Shown: one piece after another, positions 5,645 through 7,542 of the stretch
Layout: each line of letters starts with the position of its first letter
Numbering within the stretch: position 1 is the first letter of the stretch
Assembly (NCBI GenBank): GCA_016296045.1
Contig: JAEDKB010000074.1
Span: 1 to 7,542 of the forward strand
Source: Oscillospiraceae bacterium
Lineage (GTDB): Bacteria > Bacillota > Clostridia > Oscillospirales > Oscillospiraceae
Direction: 5' to 3'
DNA length: 7,542 bases
Translations under genes and position numbers: made by a program
The notes under the pieces: model-generated
Databases searched by the model: none
Told to the model about the DNA's origin: nothing
Seen by the model: the letters and a program-made list of their open reading frames with translations, nothing else

Positions 5645-6880
5645 TTAACGCGCCACGGCGCGGACGGCAACGGGTGCTTCCGATTTGCTCAGCACGGTGG
5701 CGGCAAAATAGCGCATATCGTCCATCGCGTGATCGTGCTCCTTTTTCACGGCGTCTTTTCCCGCCTTCAGATCCCAGACATATTGCTCGCTTTCGCGCAG
5801 GCAGTCCGTGCAGGTGTCGCAGATGACGATTTTTCCGCTTTTCAGCAGATCGGAGGTGCGCCGTATGCCGGAAAGCACATCGTTGTCCGCCTTTTTTACA
5901 TTCCAACCGCGCCGCCGCAGAAGCTCAATGAAGCTGGCGGCGGAAGGATCGACGATCACGGCGGTAATGCGGCGGCCTCCGGCCAGCGCCTCCAGCGCGT
6001 CAGCGTATTCGGCGTCGGTCATCTGCCGCATTTCGCGCCGCGAATCAAAATAAAACTCCTTCACGCGGTACCAAACGCCGTTTTGCAGCCCCCACAGACC
6101 GAACGAGGCGGGATTGACCGTTCCGTAGTCGCAGGAGATGTACCATTGTGAGAAATCGCCTTTTGGAACGGGCGGCGCGTTGGTTGCATCAAAAAAGTCA
6201 TATACGCGGCCTTCGGCAGCGACCCACTGCCCGAGCACAAAACGGCGGTAGAATACGCCCGAATAGAGCCTTGCATAGCGCTGACGGATCTGGGGCGACA
6301 GGGAGGGATTGTCCTGCATGGTAAAGTGCAGATACAGGCAGTTTCTCTGTTCTGCCCCAAGGATCCACTCATTGTAAAACCAGTGGTGCGGACCTTCGGG
6401 ATTGCAGTTGAACCACAGACGGGAACCGGTCACGGAGCAGCGGGCACACGCCTGCTCCACAAAGGAGCGCGGCATCAGAGCAACCTCATCGAGCAAAATG
6501 CCGGCAAAGGTAATGCCCTGGATCAGTGAAGAGGAGCTTTCGTCGCGTCCGCCGAAAACGTAAAAATCGTTTGTGTGTCCGTGATAGGTGACGCGAACAA
6601 GATTTTCCGTCCGCTTTTCCGTGACACTGAAGCCAATAGCCTGCAGCTTCGGAAGAAGCTCGGAAAGCACATTTCTTCGCAGAGAGGCAATCGTTTTTCC
6701 GCAGACACCGAAACGGGCATTTTGAAACTGAGAGCAGGCCCAGAGGAAAAAGCTCAGACCCATGCACAGCGTCTTACCCGAACGTACCGCGCCGTCACAG
6801 ATAATGGCTTCTTTTTTGCAATTCGGATTGCCCGGACGCCACCAGTTCAGAACGATGCGCTGCTGTCTGGAAAACTTCAA
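5645..6880 (-). CDS. terL: Terminase large subunit (ATPase/nuclease)
   Basis: A 411-residue packaging motor that docks on the portal, pumps DNA with ATP and cuts the concatemer. Start is TTG 6880, 4 bases after GGAGG (6885-6889) and overlapping the small-subunit stop as TTGA. The next Met, residue 40, lies after Walker A, so TTG is needed. ATPase: Walker A GAVRSGKT at 30-37, Walker B GILLDE at 127-132 with D131/E132, coupling motif FNCNP at 157-161. Nuclease (RNase H-like): D251 in ISCDYGTVNPASFG, D311 in AVIVDPSAASF and D387/D388 in HAMDDMRYFAA, which together supply the metal-binding acidic residues. The layout and length match the Terminase_3/PBSX XtmB group. All key residues are intact, so the enzyme looks functional. 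Confidence 0.93.
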   Translation of the reverse strand: MKFSRQQRIVLNWWRPGNPNCKKEAIICDGAVRSGKTLCMGLSFFLWACSQFQNARFGVCGKTIASLRRNVLSELLPKLQAIGFSVTEKRTENLVRVTYHGHTNDFYVFGGRDESSSSLIQGITFAGILLDEVALMPRSFVEQACARCSVTGSRLWFNCNPEGPHHWFYNEWILGAEQRNCLYLHFTMQDNPSLSPQIRQRYARLYSGVFYRRFVLGQWVAAEGRVYDFFDATNAPPVPKGDFSQWYISCDYGTVNPASFGLWGLQNGVWYRVKEFYFDSRREMRQMTDAEYADALEALAGGRRITAVIVDPSAASFIELLRRRGWNVKKADNDVLSGIRRTSDLLKSGKIVICDTCTDCLRESEQYVWDLKAGKDAVKKEHDHAMDDMRYFAATVLSKSEAPVAVRAVAR

Positions 6881-7311
6881 TCTGCCTCCACGTCCTCGGC
6901 TGCGGCGAAAAATGCCTCAGCGCAATCCGTACTTTGCGTGCCGAGCGTCATGAGCTGCTCCAAAGCGCGGATGCGGTCGATCAGCTTGACCTCCACCGTG
7001 CCCTTGTCATTGCGCTTGACCTCGGAGAGCAGACTCAGATCGAGCGCGTCCACCTCCGGTGCCTCCTGCAAGACCAGCTTTACACAGTCGTTTGCGCGCC
7101 CAAAGGCAAGCTGTGCCAGCCGCCGAACAATATCGGCACGGCAGATATCGCACTGACCGCGCTGCAGCTCCAGCTCACGCTGCACGGCAGACGTTGTCAG
7201 CATCCGGATTCCGTCAGACCGTCCGATGGTCTGAGCGGCGGCTTCCGCGTCAAAGCAGCGAAGATAGGCGGCTGCAAAGCGGCGTTTTTCCGAAGGAAGA
7301 TTCGGATTCAT
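6877..7311 (-). CDS. terS: Terminase small subunit
   Basis: A 144-residue DNA-recognition subunit that selects phage DNA (cos or pac) and regulates the large subunit. The frame is open to 7362, but that start falls in a terminator hairpin; ATG 7311 lies 6 bases after GAGGTG (7318-7323) and is chosen. Residues 1-48 (LPSEKRRFAAAYLRCFDAEA, then AAQTIG and TTSAVQRELE) resemble the helix-turn-helix DNA-binding region of Terminase_2/XtmA proteins, although the usual 'GYS' turn is replaced by IGRSDG. The central helix 58-82 (RADIVRRLAQLAFGRANDCV and onward) is the typical oligomerisation segment. DRIRALEQLMTLGT at 112-125 is the family's last conserved helix. The C-terminus is acidic. Its stop overlaps the large-subunit start, so the two are coupled. 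Confidence 0.85.
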   Translation of the reverse strand: MNPNLPSEKRRFAAAYLRCFDAEAAAQTIGRSDGIRMLTTSAVQRELELQRGQCDICRADIVRRLAQLAFGRANDCVKLVLQEAPEVDALDLSLLSEVKRNDKGTVEVKLIDRIRALEQLMTLGTQSTDCAEAFFAAAEDVEAD

Positions 7312-7344
7312 ACGATTCACCTCAAAAAATAAAATTTTCAGCGC

Positions 7345-7372
7345 AAAAAAAGCGCCCTTCAACCGAGGGCGC
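7345..7372 (-). terminator. Intrinsic terminator in the operon leader
   Basis: On the minus strand a 7-bp GC-rich stem (7366-7372 with 7352-7358) closes a 7-base loop and is followed at once by seven T (7351-7345). The orientation ends transcription heading into the terminase genes. Only 33 bases separate the T run from the small-subunit ATG, too little for an ordinary promoter. So either it is the terminator of a gene to the right, or a leader terminator that must be passed for late expression. Confidence 0.75.
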
Positions 7373-7414
7373 GTTCAGAAACGGAATTGCGTTAAATCGT
7401 GCAACAAAAATAGT

Positions 7415-7420
7415 TTTATA
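7415..7420 (-). promoter_or_regulatory. Possible weak -10 element upstream of the leader terminator
   Basis: TATAAA on the minus strand sits about 40 bases upstream of the leader hairpin, in an AT-rich stretch. The -35 position (around 7438-7443) has no good TTGACA match. If used, the transcript would run straight into the terminator at 7345-7372. Low confidence. Confidence 0.2.
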
Positions 7421-7469
7421 CGAATATCTGACAGAAATCTTGGATTCTTCCCGAAGCAGCTCCCACATA

Positions 7470-7542
7470 TGTCATTCTGAGGAACGCAGTGACGAAGAAT
7501 CCTTTCTCTATCGAAGGTGCGAAGATCCTTCGCTTTCGCTCA
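7470..7542. repeat. Palindromic interspersed repeat, cut by window edge
   Basis: Starts with TGTCATTCTGAG (7470-7481), followed by CGAAGAATCC (7493-7502) and later AGATCCTTCG (7523-7532), its near-perfect inverse. It ends in CTCA (7539-7542), the inverse of TGAG at 7478-7481. Elements beginning GTCATTCTGAG and containing GAAGAATC are, as I recall, a widespread REP/MITE-like intergenic repeat in many bacterial genomes. A related fragment, ggattcttc at 7442-7450, is the inverse of 7494-7502. The right arm is missing because the window stops. Confidence 0.55.

Noticed and set aside
1..7410. Shared gtgcaac near both ends (6-12 and 7400-7406) as possible att sites
   Set aside because: A seven-base match is expected by chance, and the surrounding bases differ.

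Overview
The window is the DNA-packaging and head-morphogenesis module of a tailed double-stranded DNA phage or prophage (HK97-fold capsid lineage). All confident genes lie on the minus strand, so the module reads from right to left. Strong AGGAGG-type Shine-Dalgarno sites, several TTG starts, moderately GC-rich DNA and PBSX/XkdG-like packaging and capsid proteins suggest a host in Bacillota, probably a gut-type Clostridia lineage. The host assignment is inference; no host gene is visible.

Gene order from 7311 down to 251: terminase small subunit, terminase large subunit, portal, prohead protease with an in-frame nested scaffold, small head-decoration-like protein, major capsid protein, head-tail adaptor, head-closure-like protein, tail-completion/terminator-like protein, tail-tube-like protein, and a small tail/baseplate-like protein. 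Genes overlap by a few bases or are separated by 10 to 21 bp; the only longer gap is 72 bp between the large terminase and the portal. This looks like one polycistronic message. The terminase packages DNA through the portal. The protease and scaffold organise and mature the prohead made of capsid and decoration proteins. The adaptor, closure and completion proteins seal the head and dock the tail.

The most informative features are regulatory. The scaffold appears to be made from an internal ATG with a near-perfect Shine-Dalgarno inside the protease gene, as in the lambda C/Nu3 arrangement. The three consecutive packaging/protease genes (large terminase, portal, protease) all use TTG starts, two of them in a TTGA stop/start overlap, while the abundant structural proteins use ATG with strong ribosome sites. 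An intrinsic terminator sits just upstream of the first gene and points into the operon.

Both ends of the window are non-coding or nearly so. The left 250 bases carry four closely packed hairpins, one of them a clear plus-strand terminator facing the end of the operon. The right 230 bases carry the operon-leader terminator and a palindromic interspersed repeat cut by the window edge. No integrase, lysis gene, tape measure, sheath, tRNA or CRISPR array is visible here.
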